Assembly (NCBI GenBank): GCA_029855935.1
Contig: JAGSHN010000005.1
Location: 1 to 64,000, forward strand
Length of the DNA stretch: 64,000 nt
DNA from: Candidatus Thorarchaeota archaeon
GTDB taxonomy: Archaea > Asgardarchaeota > Thorarchaeia > Thorarchaeales > Thorarchaeaceae
Direction: 5' to 3'
The position numbers and the translations under genes are program-made. This document shows, in pieces, positions 1-6,976 of the stretch. Below the pieces are notes generated by a model, which ran no database searches, was not told where the DNA came from, and saw only the letters and a list, made by a program, of their open reading frames with translations. Positions within the stretch are counted from its first letter, which is position 1. Every line of letters begins with the position of its first letter.

Positions 1-66
1 CGAAGATATAAGTGGGCAAGCAAAAAGATAAACGGCGTGAGGATAAGGTAGTTACTCGGAACTCGT

Positions 67-143
67 GGGCCGGTAGTTTAGCCTGGTAGAATGCCTCCTT
101 GGCATGGAGGAGGTCGCGAGTTCAAATCTCGCCCGGTCCACCA
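67..143 (+). tRNA. tRNA-Ala (GGC)
   Basis: Cloverleaf is visible. The acceptor GGGCCGG pairs with CCGGTCC (one G-U), the anticodon stem CCTCC/GGAGG encloses TTGGCAT (anticodon GGC), and the T arm GCGAG/CTCGC has loop TTCAAAT. Discriminator A and an encoded CCA end the gene. No intron is needed. A TATA-like AAAGATAAAC lies about 38 nt upstream. Confidence 0.96.
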
Positions 144-240
144 TTCCTCCTTCTTGCTCGCATAGTTCTCTCTGGCGCCGATATGGACCCAAAGTGATAT
201 GAGAATAGGAACAGCCGTCTGACTGTGAGCGTGTCCAGAG

Positions 241-798
241 ATGAGCTCGCCACCCCTCTTTGAGGAGGTCATACTCGACAATCTCAGGGGACCAGAGAGA
301 ATACTGGATGTTGGTGCGGGCGGGGAGGGCCTTGTTTCACGAATCGCCCGAACAAGAGTGTGTGCGGTCGACATTCGCGTGGACAGGATACGAGAGGCAA
401 GAATCTATGGGGCACCGGCCAACTGGATAGCCTGTGACGCACGTCATCTCTGTTTCAGGGAGGGGGCCTTCGACTATGCGACCATGTGGTTCTCGCTTGC
501 ATATATGATGACCGTGGAGACAAAGTTGCAGGTCCTGAGAGAAGTGAACAGAGTGCTGGTGAGAGGAGGCCACCTGTTGATATTGGCGATGCGGACCAGA
601 CCGGGTGAATCGGAACATACATTCCGGGCCTTGTTCAAGTTCCCAGATGGGACCGTTTCCCAGAGCGGCTATCGGGTGAGGGGAGGACAGGATCAGACGG
701 TTCAGTCCGTCTTGAGAATGGTGGAGTCCTCGGGGTTCTATGTCACCGAAATAGATGACAACGGTACTTGGTTCAGAATTCTCTCGAGGCGAGAGTAG
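241..798 (+). CDS. Class I SAM-dependent methyltransferase (Methyltransf_11 type)
   Basis: A 185-residue protein with a Rossmann-type methyltransferase fold. Residues 21-28 (ILDVGAGG) form the glycine-rich SAM-binding motif I. The acidic end of strand 2 follows at about residue 44 (CAVDIR), then a motif II-like segment CDARHLCF. The later LREVNRVLVRGGHLLIL segment is the strand 4 region typical of the family. The substrate cannot be told from sequence. The gene starts at an ATG about 100 nt after tRNA-Ala and stands alone ahead of a membrane protein. The fold call is solid; the function is unknown. Confidence 0.8.
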   Translation: MSSPPLFEEVILDNLRGPERILDVGAGGEGLVSRIARTRVCAVDIRVDRIREARIYGAPANWIACDARHLCFREGAFDYATMWFSLAYMMTVETKLQVLREVNRVLVRGGHLLILAMRTRPGESEHTFRALFKFPDGTVSQSGYRVRGGQDQTVQSVLRMVESSGFYVTEIDDNGTWFRILSRRE

Positions 799-880
799 GT
801 CACTTCCATACAGCAACTCCCAAAACCTTAAAGAGTGGACCAAAGTCCCCAGTGCCTCAACCCAGCCAACTACTAGGTAG

Positions 881-1405
881 ATGACTATGAGCCTCGCAAT
901 CTGGTGGCGACGCGGTAGCAAGCCAGGCCTCATCCTGATATTCTTCGGTATAGCAGGTCTGGTACAGGTGCCCGTCTTGTGGCATGCCCAGACATACATC
1001 AAGGTACTGAGCGCTGAGCTGCAGCTCGTCGTGGCGCTTGGAGCAGCTGGTGTCCTCACTGGTGCCTATGTGCTGATGGCCGAGGCCATGTATCGCTGGG
1101 CGAACATAGTGTCAAAGAGGAGAATACGACGCCGTCAGAGGGCCAAGACGGATTGGAAGACCAGACTCTCCTCACTTGCAAGGGCAACAGAGGACATGCC
1201 AGCGTTCGTTGGCGTCGGGTTGCTCACGGCACTGTTTCTGATGTTCTACTTTGTGCCGTTCGGAGTGGCCGATATCACACAGCAACCGTCCTGGCTCGCC
1301 ACCATCGCTTTTCTGGACTCGCTGTATGTATACCCCCTAGCTGTGAATATCGCAGCAATTCTGACCGCGCTTGTTGCAAGCTATGTGAATCACAAGATTC
1401 GGTGA
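881..1405 (+). CDS. Hypothetical four-helix membrane protein
   Basis: A 174-residue protein I do not recognise. Four hydrophobic segments can be seen: about residues 17-33 (LILIFFGIAGLVQVPVL), 47-68, 110-128 (GVGLLTALFLMFYFVPFG) and 145-168. A strongly basic loop (KRRIRRRQRAKTDWK) lies between the second and third and is probably cytoplasmic. It follows the methyltransferase by 82 nt on the same strand and precedes tRNA-Phe. No catalytic motif is apparent. Confidence 0.65.
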   Translation: MTMSLAIWWRRGSKPGLILIFFGIAGLVQVPVLWHAQTYIKVLSAELQLVVALGAAGVLTGAYVLMAEAMYRWANIVSKRRIRRRQRAKTDWKTRLSSLARATEDMPAFVGVGLLTALFLMFYFVPFGVADITQQPSWLATIAFLDSLYVYPLAVNIAAILTALVASYVNHKIR

Positions 1406-1433
1406 ACGGCACCATTCGAGATCAGCCATTACG

Positions 1434-1440
1434 TTTATAT
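1434..1440 (+). promoter_or_regulatory. TATA-like box of tRNA-Phe
   Basis: TTTATAT lies 43-49 nt before the tRNA 5' end. That would place transcription start roughly 20 nt upstream of the mature tRNA. Confidence 0.45.
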
Positions 1441-1482
1441 CCCAAAACTAGCGGAGTTGATGTTGCAGTAGGTACAACTGGA

Positions 1483-1588
1483 GCCGCGGTAGATCAGCCC
1501 GGGACACGGGGTGTATCTGCCCCTGGCGGGAGAGATCGCTCGACTGAAGATCGAGTTGTCGTGTGTTCAAATCACACCCGCGGCACCA
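1483..1588 (+). tRNA. tRNA-Phe (GAA) with a D-loop intron
   Basis: Acceptor GCCGCGG/CCGCGGC, anticodon stem CTCGA/TCGAG around CTGAAGA (anticodon GAA), T arm GTGTG/CACAC with loop TTCAAAT, then A and encoded CCA. The D arm GATC/GATC only forms a normal 9-nt loop (AGCCCGGGA) if about 29 nt at 1504-1532 are removed. A 4-bp helix CCCG/CGGG flanked by 3-nt bulges GGA and AGA supports a bulge-helix-bulge splice site there. The spliced length is 77 nt. Confidence 0.92.
1504..1532 (+). other. tRNA-Phe D-loop intron (29 nt)
   Basis: The boundaries come from a bulge-helix-bulge fold: central helix 1498-1501 with 1527-1530, cuts after the second base of bulges 1502-1504 and 1531-1533, and an inner GGGG/CCCC hairpin (1508-1511/1520-1523). 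Splicing leaves a canonical D loop with G18-G19. The exact ends could shift by a few bases because the flanks are G-rich. Confidence 0.75.
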
Positions 1589-1715
1589 ACCCATTCTCCT
1601 GACCCTCCACGTTCGTGGGCAGGCGTCACATCATCTGTGGTATGCCTGTGACCTCTAGCCCATCACCGTATCGTTTTTGTGCCAGTCAGCTGGTCCAATC
1701 GGCCGAGGCAATCCG

Positions 1716-2159
1716 GTGACCACAGAGAGAGTGATTGTGAAAGTCAAGCTGCTCCACTCCGAAGCGAGGATGCCCACAAGAGCACGAGAGGGAGACGTCG
1801 CCTTCGACCTGTACTCCGTTGTGGAACACGTTCTCGAACCTGGTGAGAGATTTGCTGTTCCGACTGGGATAAGCGTCGAGATTCCTCCGGGCTACGAGGG
1901 CGAGGTGCGCCCCAGGAGTGGACTGGCCCTAGAGTACGGTGTCACCGTGCTCAACACACCCGGGACAATCGATAGCGGATACAGGGGAGAGGTTAAGTCG
2001 GTGCTCATCAACTTGGGCGACGAACCATTCGTCATCAAGAAGGGTATGCGAATCAGCCAGCTCGCCATTCGTCCCGTTCCCGAAGTGGAGATGGTACAGG
2101 CGGAGCAGCTGTCGGAAACGGATCGCGGCGATAGAGGGTTCGGCAGTACCGGAGCATAG
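1716..2159 (+). CDS. dut: dUTP diphosphatase (dUTPase)
   Basis: Hydrolyses dUTP to dUMP and pyrophosphate, keeping uracil out of DNA and feeding dTMP synthesis. All trimeric dUTPase motifs are present in order: EGDVAFDLYS (motif 1), RPRSGLA (2), the GTIDSGYRGE segment with the catalytic Asp (3), RISQLAI (4) and the glycine-rich RGFGSTG tail (5). The length, 147 residues, is normal. An upstream in-frame start at 1677 exists, but homologues begin near the VKVKLLH segment, so GTG 1716 (or GTG 1731) is preferred. The neighbouring small gene is convergent, 9 nt away. Confidence 0.93.
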   Translation: MTTERVIVKVKLLHSEARMPTRAREGDVAFDLYSVVEHVLEPGERFAVPTGISVEIPPGYEGEVRPRSGLALEYGVTVLNTPGTIDSGYRGEVKSVLINLGDEPFVIKKGMRISQLAIRPVPEVEMVQAEQLSETDRGDRGFGSTGA

Positions 2160-2168
2160 GGAGCAGTA

Positions 2169-2423
2169 TTACGCGGCACGGAGGATGTCCTCCGCCACCA
2201 CATCCAACAAGGGGTCAGCGGAAAGTCCCATAAACGAGAAATACTTTCCTCCGCACTTGATTGATACAGAGCTCGTGGTCGTTGTCGCAAGAACCCGGAG
2301 CAGCGCCTTGACGGCCTCTGATGTCCAGCCCGTCACGTCAATGAACGCCTCGCCACTCTGAATGGCCTCGCGAACGAGGCCCTCATAGACTGAGATGTCG
2401 CCATCCTCCAACGTCAATCCCAC
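2169..2423 (-). CDS. Small hypothetical protein
   Basis: An 84-residue acidic protein, unrecognised. It has a regular strand/helix pattern (FIDVTGWTSEAVKALLRVLATT, then IKCGGKYFSFMG) and no membrane segment. The start is GTG at 2423; a TTG two codons in is possible. It converges on dut with a 9-nt gap. It is plausibly real because the amphipathic pattern and composition match neighbouring genes and no better frame overlaps it; no function can be offered. Confidence 0.55.
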   Translation of the reverse strand: MGLTLEDGDISVYEGLVREAIQSGEAFIDVTGWTSEAVKALLRVLATTTTSSVSIKCGGKYFSFMGLSADPLLDVVAEDILRAA

Positions 2424-2543
2424 ACTTAAGACCCGTTACGCCATCCTTTTCCGATTCCAAAGCGGCACAGGTGTACGGTCCTTCGTGTGCCCAACCCTAT
2501 TTAAGTAGCCACGACGGCAGCCCCTCTGCTCAATGGCGCAATG

Positions 2544-2550
2544 TTTTTAA
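2544..2550 (+). promoter_or_regulatory. TATA-like box of tRNA-Val
   Basis: TTTTTAA is centred about 37 nt upstream of the tRNA 5' end, close to the usual archaeal TATA position. A second AT-rich box (CTATTTAAG, near 2500) lies further up. Confidence 0.45.
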
Positions 2551-2583
2551 TCGCCCTGCATCCAACAGCTGAGGAAGGACAAT

Positions 2584-2661
2584 GGGCCGGTGGTCTAGCC
2601 CGGCTATGATACCGCATTGACAGTGCGGTGGTCGCTGGTTCAAATCCGGCCCGGCCCACCA
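2584..2661 (+). tRNA. tRNA-Val (GAC)
   Basis: Acceptor GGGCCGG/CCGGCCC, anticodon stem CCGCA/TGCGG with loop TTGACAG (anticodon GAC), T arm GCTGG/CCGGC with loop TTCAAAT, discriminator A and encoded CCA. No intron. Confidence 0.96.
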
Positions 2662-2676
2662 CTGTTTCTCCGAGAA

Positions 2677-3198
2677 CTAGAAAAACATCCCAGCACGCTG
2701 TGGGTACTTCTCACTGAAAAGCCTCCGTGCCTCCCTGTCAAGATCATCCCTCAGGCGCCTGAGCACCGAGTCGGACGATGTCAGGTCAGGACGCGTGAGA
2801 ACGGGACCGCTGAGGATATGCTTGTGCTTCCGAATATCAGTGAGGGGAATCGGCCTTCGTTGAAGGACTTGGGATAGGACCTCGGGGGACCGTGTCTGCT
2901 GGTCAACAGCATCGACTATGGCGCGCAGGTCGGCCTCCTCCAGAGGACGAAGTCCGAAGGTCACTCTATGACCGAGTGATGAAATGGCATCCAGATCACG
3001 TGGTATCTCTGTCCCAACACCAGTGAACTGAAAGGGGCTCAGCGGAATCAGACGCAACTGGAAGGCGCTCTCAGGACCAATTACAATCATATCGCCATCT
3101 AACGTATTGAGCACGTGCCATCCACTGGGTCGCTTGGAATACTCGTGCATGATCTGCTCGATGAGTTCCTCAGCCGGTTCAAAGCCCTCCGATTTCAT
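2677..3198 (-). CDS. Hypothetical protein
   Basis: A 173-residue soluble protein that I do not recognise. An N-terminal helical part (about 1-22) is followed by a mixed strand region with GWHVLNTLDGDMIVIGPESAF. The C-terminal third is basic and helical (LRRLRDDLDREARRLFSEKY). It lies 113 nt downstream of another unrecognised gene on the same strand, so the two may share a transcript. No catalytic or metal-binding motif is evident. Confidence 0.6.
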   Translation of the reverse strand: MKSEGFEPAEELIEQIMHEYSKRPSGWHVLNTLDGDMIVIGPESAFQLRLIPLSPFQFTGVGTEIPRDLDAISSLGHRVTFGLRPLEEADLRAIVDAVDQQTRSPEVLSQVLQRRPIPLTDIRKHKHILSGPVLTRPDLTSSDSVLRRLRDDLDREARRLFSEKYPQRAGMFF

Positions 3199-3311
3199 AC
3201 TATAGAATCGAGTACAGACGAACCCTCATATGCCTATTGGTCGCTCCCGGGCCGGACCTGTTGCCCCCACTACGTGAGGTCGTGTTTATGCTGATGCAGC
3301 GCGGAATGCTC

Positions 3312-3692
3312 TCAGATTCTTGCTGACAGTACCTGGCCCAGTGGGCGCCCCGTGTCAAGTGTTCCCTGCACCACGGGGGCCGGCGTGTCAAGCTGCTCGA
3401 CAATTCCTGCGAGAAGGAGATGGATGTCCTCAGACTGCTCGCTCCACTCTCGCGACAGGTCGCGGAGATCGTGATAGTCTATCACGCACTTGAAGGTCAG
3501 AGGCATACCACGGACAGGTACTCCGACTGCCATCAGAGTTATTCTCCGGAGCCGACCTCGATCGTCCTGAAAGGGGCCGTTGAAGTACTCGGGAGCAAAC
3601 GTCACAAGAGCTGCATCACGCGCAAATCTGCGAAAGTCCTCTATGTCGTCCACCACGATTGGGGGGATGTAGACGCGGTTCTCTGTACTCAT
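3312..3692 (-). CDS. Hypothetical protein
   Basis: A 126-residue soluble protein, not recognised. The middle part alternates strands (RRITLMAVGVPV, LTFKCVIDYHDL) and is followed by a C-terminal helix (DIHLLLAGIVEQL). The start is an ATG at 3692. An AT-rich TATA-containing stretch (about 3820-3870) lies upstream, and the 268-nt gene-free gap before the ferritin-like gene holds only that stretch and a small CCTCC/GGAGG hairpin near 3740-3757. It is probably transcribed together with the next gene. Confidence 0.6.
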   Translation of the reverse strand: MSTENRVYIPPIVVDDIEDFRRFARDAALVTFAPEYFNGPFQDDRGRLRRITLMAVGVPVRGMPLTFKCVIDYHDLRDLSREWSEQSEDIHLLLAGIVEQLDTPAPVVQGTLDTGRPLGQVLSARI

Positions 3693-3960
3693 CCTGTTTC
3701 ACCACATTGCGATTCCAGTCGAAGCCCCCCCACCCCTCCGTTTCCTATGGAGGGATTCTGGGGGATCGGCCTCGACTAGGCCTCCCGGCCAGTATGTCAA
3801 CACATAATGAGAGTACCTAATCCTATATAAATATATCGTATTAGTTATTCTTTTCGCACCATATCGAAATAAATAGGCTAGAACAGGTGTTCTAAGGGAG
3901 CACCGGACTGTGTAGGATGTTAGGCGGTCAGACGCAAGAGTGAGAACAAACTGATAGACT

Positions 3961-4416
3961 TCAGAAGGTTTCGCACACGCGTCGGATTCGCTTGATCTGA
4001 ATGAACTTGGTGTGCGCAAAGTACTGAAAGAGCCTGCTCACAATCTCAGAGTGCGAACGTGCTGCAATCGACAGAAAGAATGTGTACGCCTTTATCTCCT
4101 GTTCAAGAGCCTTGTTGCAGACGAACAGGCGTGGATCTGTCTCTGCGCGCACCAAGTCGAAAGGAGTTGGGTCGGGGTCCTCCTCAAAATCGATGTGAGC
4201 GGCGGTGTCAACAGCCTCCACAATTCCTCGAGCGAGCATCTCCTCGATTCTGCCCGCAAGTTCCTCTTCCTGTTCGGCCAGTACTGTCAACAGGGCACGG
4301 ACAGTTGTCGTCTGCGCGACACGGGCAGCATCGCTATAGAACTTGTAGTGATTCAGCACCGTGGCAAGGGCAAGCCGAAGCATGTGCTTGATGGGTGTAT
4401 AGTCTTCTTGCTTCAT
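3961..4416 (-). CDS. Ferritin-like four-helix protein with degenerate metal site
   Basis: A 151-residue, almost all-helical protein with the helix pairing of rubrerythrin/ferritin-like proteins: helix 1 LRLALATVLNHYKFYSDAA, helix 2 VRALLTVLAEQEEELAGRI, helix 3 ALEQEIKAYTFFLSIAA and helix 4 IVSRLFQYFAHTKFIQIKRI. Helices 2 and 3 keep Glu residues near the expected ligand positions. The helix 1 Glu is Asn, and the Glu-x-x-His of helix 4 is absent. Its ATG overlaps the stop of the phosphoribosyltransferase gene by 4 nt, so translation is probably coupled. Fold assignment is by pattern only; a diiron site looks unlikely. Confidence 0.6.
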   Translation of the reverse strand: MKQEDYTPIKHMLRLALATVLNHYKFYSDAARVAQTTTVRALLTVLAEQEEELAGRIEEMLARGIVEAVDTAAHIDFEEDPDPTPFDLVRAETDPRLFVCNKALEQEIKAYTFFLSIAARSHSEIVSRLFQYFAHTKFIQIKRIRRVCETF

Positions 4417-5165
4417 CTCACACAGATAGGCAACTGGCTGGTGAAATCACTTTCGCTGGTCAGCACCTTCTCGCCAAGATACTCGCTGATGATGGAGTAC
4501 TCTGAAGGGTCCATGACGTCCCGTATCATAGGCAACCCCTCGCTGGCAAACCGGATGAGAGTGTGAAGATGTATCCCCGCCTCTTGGGCGCGCTGTGAGG
4601 CACCCTGCTCACGATCAATTATCACAGCAACATCATCACATCGAACATCCTGTAGGCCTCTCCGGCTGACCTCCGCAAGAACCTGCGACCGCGCCACGAC
4701 TTTGCTCTCCAGTCCGGTGACGAGATCATCGACAAGACAGAGGACGTCACCATCCTCTATCACACCCTCAACAAGCGAGTGTTGACCGTACTCCCTGAGA
4801 AATTGGGCCAGGTCGGCCTCGCTGCGGATGCCAGCAAGCTTCCTCGTATGACACGCGGGAATCCCGGATGCGAGCGACACTGCAGTGGCGAGGGGGACTC
4901 CAGCAAAGGCGATTCCGACAAGCCTGTTGACGTGCGGGGCCTCCTCCCGGATCATCGTAGCTAGGGCTTTTCCCGCATCGCGAAGGACATCAGGAAAGGA
5001 ACAGATGATACGTAGCTGGAGGTAGAAGGGGCTCCACACCCCTGACACCAAGCGCCAGCCCTCGGGGCGATCTCTGACAGAGGTCAGGAGCATCCTTTTG
5101 GAGTAGATTGCGTGCATCAATCGCGATTTGATCTCGGTCAGTGAGCCGTCTGTTGTCGTGTTCAT
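4413..5165 (-). CDS. Phosphoribosyltransferase, orotate phosphoribosyltransferase-like
   Basis: A 250-residue type I phosphoribosyltransferase. Residues 143-152 (CLVDDLVTGL) are the PRPP-binding loop with two adjacent acidic residues, preceded by the IAFAGVPLATAVSLASG strand-loop typical of OPRT. ATG 5165 was chosen because upstream sequence in the same frame is only the reverse of the divergent gene. A PRPP motif and a length near 200-250 fit pyrE or a PyrE-like paralogue; no other pyrimidine gene is nearby, so the substrate is uncertain. It is coupled by ATGA overlap to the ferritin-like gene. Confidence 0.75.
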   Translation of the reverse strand: MNTTTDGSLTEIKSRLMHAIYSKRMLLTSVRDRPEGWRLVSGVWSPFYLQLRIICSFPDVLRDAGKALATMIREEAPHVNRLVGIAFAGVPLATAVSLASGIPACHTRKLAGIRSEADLAQFLREYGQHSLVEGVIEDGDVLCLVDDLVTGLESKVVARSQVLAEVSRRGLQDVRCDDVAVIIDREQGASQRAQEAGIHLHTLIRFASEGLPMIRDVMDPSEYSIISEYLGEKVLTSESDFTSQLPICVR

Positions 5166-5271
5166 TGCTGTGACATTTGAGGAGGCACCACCACAATAAC
5201 GTTTCGATTCATCCCTCGTCGTGTTGTCGGAGTGACTACAATGATAAGTGAACGTCTGCATACTCGAAACT

Positions 5272-6183
5272 ATGGAAGAACGCGACCTGCGACAATGGCT
5301 CACTGAGAACGCAGGACCAGTGATTCGATTCCGTACCGTCGTAGACCTGAGCCGCTCCCGCGATATTGGAATGGTCAGCCATGTTCTAGACCAACTGCTG
5401 ACCACGCCCGTGCTGAACGTGTGGCTCGAACGGCTCAGGCGACGACTCACCCCTGGAGATGTGTGGTCGACCAGTCCAGACAGTCTCTCCAACGTAATGG
5501 GCAAGCTCGTTCAACTCGGGATGCGTGCTGGCCTGCAACCGTTCGACAACCTTACCCTTCCAATGAGGGCGTGGTTGACGGATGTCATAGAGGCCGACGA
5601 GAAGCGAAGACTCTCCATCACCAGAGAGATGGTCGTCGTTGCCTGCTTCCTAGCGTTTGCAGGATATTCGGAGATCAAGTACGTCAGAGAGATACTCACT
5701 GCGCGGCTGGGTGAACTGTATCGACAGATAGCCACAGAAACATACGGGGAGAGGCGTCCGCGTATGAGCTTGGTAGAGTTGATGGGGATTGCCAGCTCTG
5801 AGCACATAATGAGAGATGGCAATCTGCGGATGCAGGCGGAAACACTGGTTGAGGAGGTGCTCGACGGAGAATATGGTGACGTGGTACCTGACGTAGATGG
5901 AAGGATTGCACCTCTGCTTGTCGCATTGGAGTTTCTGCCACGCTTTCAGGCTGTGAGGGAGAGCACTTGGTTGCAGAGGGCACTCGAGCGGCTAGAACAG
6001 GGGCGGACTATGGAGAACACGTACGACTTCTCTGAGGGGGAGCTCCCGGAGAGGGAGAGGGGGCATTGGCTTCACGGTGACTTCATGGCCTATGACAGCC
6101 GGGAGTCTGTCCCGCGAGCAACTGAGTGCGAGTCGACATTTCGTGTGCTGTATATCGATAGAGTGATCTCCGATCGTATCTGA
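5272..6183 (+). CDS. Hypothetical helical-repeat protein
   Basis: A 303-residue mostly helical soluble protein. The opening (WLTENAGPVIRFRTVVDL) resembles the start of an archaeal and bacterial family related to alpha/alpha-barrel squalene-cyclase-like proteins, which begins with a tryptophan-leucine segment followed by a variant of VRYRTLRDL. That resemblance is from memory and weak. GTG 5248 is an alternative start, but ATG 5272 sits where the family similarity begins. It is divergent from the phosphoribosyltransferase, with about 100 nt between for promoters of both. Confidence 0.55.
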   Translation: MEERDLRQWLTENAGPVIRFRTVVDLSRSRDIGMVSHVLDQLLTTPVLNVWLERLRRRLTPGDVWSTSPDSLSNVMGKLVQLGMRAGLQPFDNLTLPMRAWLTDVIEADEKRRLSITREMVVVACFLAFAGYSEIKYVREILTARLGELYRQIATETYGERRPRMSLVELMGIASSEHIMRDGNLRMQAETLVEEVLDGEYGDVVPDVDGRIAPLLVALEFLPRFQAVRESTWLQRALERLEQGRTMENTYDFSEGELPERERGHWLHGDFMAYDSRESVPRATECESTFRVLYIDRVISDRI

Positions 6184-6290
6184 TCAATGCGGAGAGTCGT
6201 GAGTTTCACCCATTGGCCAGGTCACCGACTGCGGAGATATCAGTACATGTCTGGTCGACACTTTGCGCAGAGCACGGCTGTGCGACAAAC

Positions 6291-6298
6291 TTTTTAAC
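6291..6298 (+). promoter_or_regulatory. TATA-like box of tRNA-Gly (GCC)
   Basis: TTTTTAAC lies about 31 nt upstream of the tRNA 5' end, at the canonical archaeal distance. Confidence 0.5.
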
Positions 6299-6325
6299 CC
6301 TCTCAGTAGCGCCCCTCCCGTGACT

Positions 6326-6400
6326 GCGCCCGTTGTCTAGGGGCTATGATGGCTGCCTGCCACGCAGCCGGCCCGGGTTCGAATCCCGGCGGGCGCACCA
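6326..6400 (+). tRNA. tRNA-Gly (GCC)
   Basis: Acceptor GCGCCCG/CGGGCGC, anticodon stem GCTGC/GCAGC with loop CTGCCAC (anticodon GCC), T arm CCGGG/CCCGG with loop TTCGAAT, discriminator A and encoded CCA. No intron. Confidence 0.97.
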
Positions 6401-6535
6401 TCTCCTGATTCTTTGCTCTGTACGCCAGACCGACAAATAGGACTCTACGTAGTGGGGGCTGACCCTAGACAGCAACATCTATTGCTCTCTCGTACGTCTC
6501 AGGATGACATTAGTAATCTCAGGAGTCACGGTCTG

Positions 6536-6976
6536 ATGAACAATGGCAGGATAACCGTTCTGTTCATCTGTACGGGAAACTCTGCTCGGAGCCAGATGGC
6601 AGAGGCTCTGCTGAGGACGATGGGGGGCGATCGATTCGTGGTGATGAGTGGGGGCACGGAGATTCAGAGCAGGGTGAATGAGTTCGCACTTAGAGTCCTC
6701 GAGGAGAGGGGAATTGACACGACTGGACTCCGTCCCAAGAGGGTTGACTCAGTCTACGGGCAGCACTTCAACATCGTCGTCACAGTCTGCGACTTGGCCA
6801 AGGAAACCTGCCCTGTCTTTCCCTCTGCGGACGAGATGTTGCATTGGTCAATAGAGGACCCTGCAGCATACAATGGCACGTATTTTGACATACTTACCAA
6901 GTTCAGGGAGGTGTGCGATGAGATAGAGAGAAGAATTCGCGAGGAGATCATCTCAAGGCGAGAGGGAGAACACTAG
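6536..6976 (+). CDS. arsC: ArsC-type arsenate reductase / low-molecular-weight protein tyrosine phosphatase family
   Basis: A 146-residue protein. The P-loop CTGNSARSQ holds the nucleophile Cys12. CDLAKETCP places Cys85 and Cys92 where thioredoxin-coupled arsenate reductases carry their two resolving cysteines; plain LMW phosphatases lack this pair. The ending WSIEDPAAYNGT is also ArsC-like. It is therefore probably a thiol-dependent arsenate reductase acting in the cytoplasm. ATG 6536 is chosen because the upstream sequence of the frame is not conserved-looking. No arsenic exporter or regulator is adjacent. Its 3' end overlaps the convergent topoisomerase gene by 4 nt. Confidence 0.85.
   Translation: MNNGRITVLFICTGNSARSQMAEALLRTMGGDRFVVMSGGTEIQSRVNEFALRVLEERGIDTTGLRPKRVDSVYGQHFNIVVTVCDLAKETCPVFPSADEMLHWSIEDPAAYNGTYFDILTKFREVCDEIERRIREEIISRREGEH

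Noticed and set aside
337-1059. A 240-codon minus-strand frame opposite the methyltransferase and membrane protein
   Set aside because: It overlaps two better genes on the other strand and has no domain or promoter support.
3728-3780. G/C-rich hairpin (CCTCC/GGAGG) between two minus-strand genes considered as a regulatory RNA
   Set aside because: A single 5-bp stem with unpaired flanks is too weak to support a call.
5166-5504. N-terminal 113 residues of the long minus-strand frame containing the phosphoribosyltransferase
   Set aside because: It lies opposite the start of the divergent 303-residue gene, has Ser/Arg-rich shadow composition and no similarity to phosphoribosyltransferases; ATG 5165 starts the real gene.
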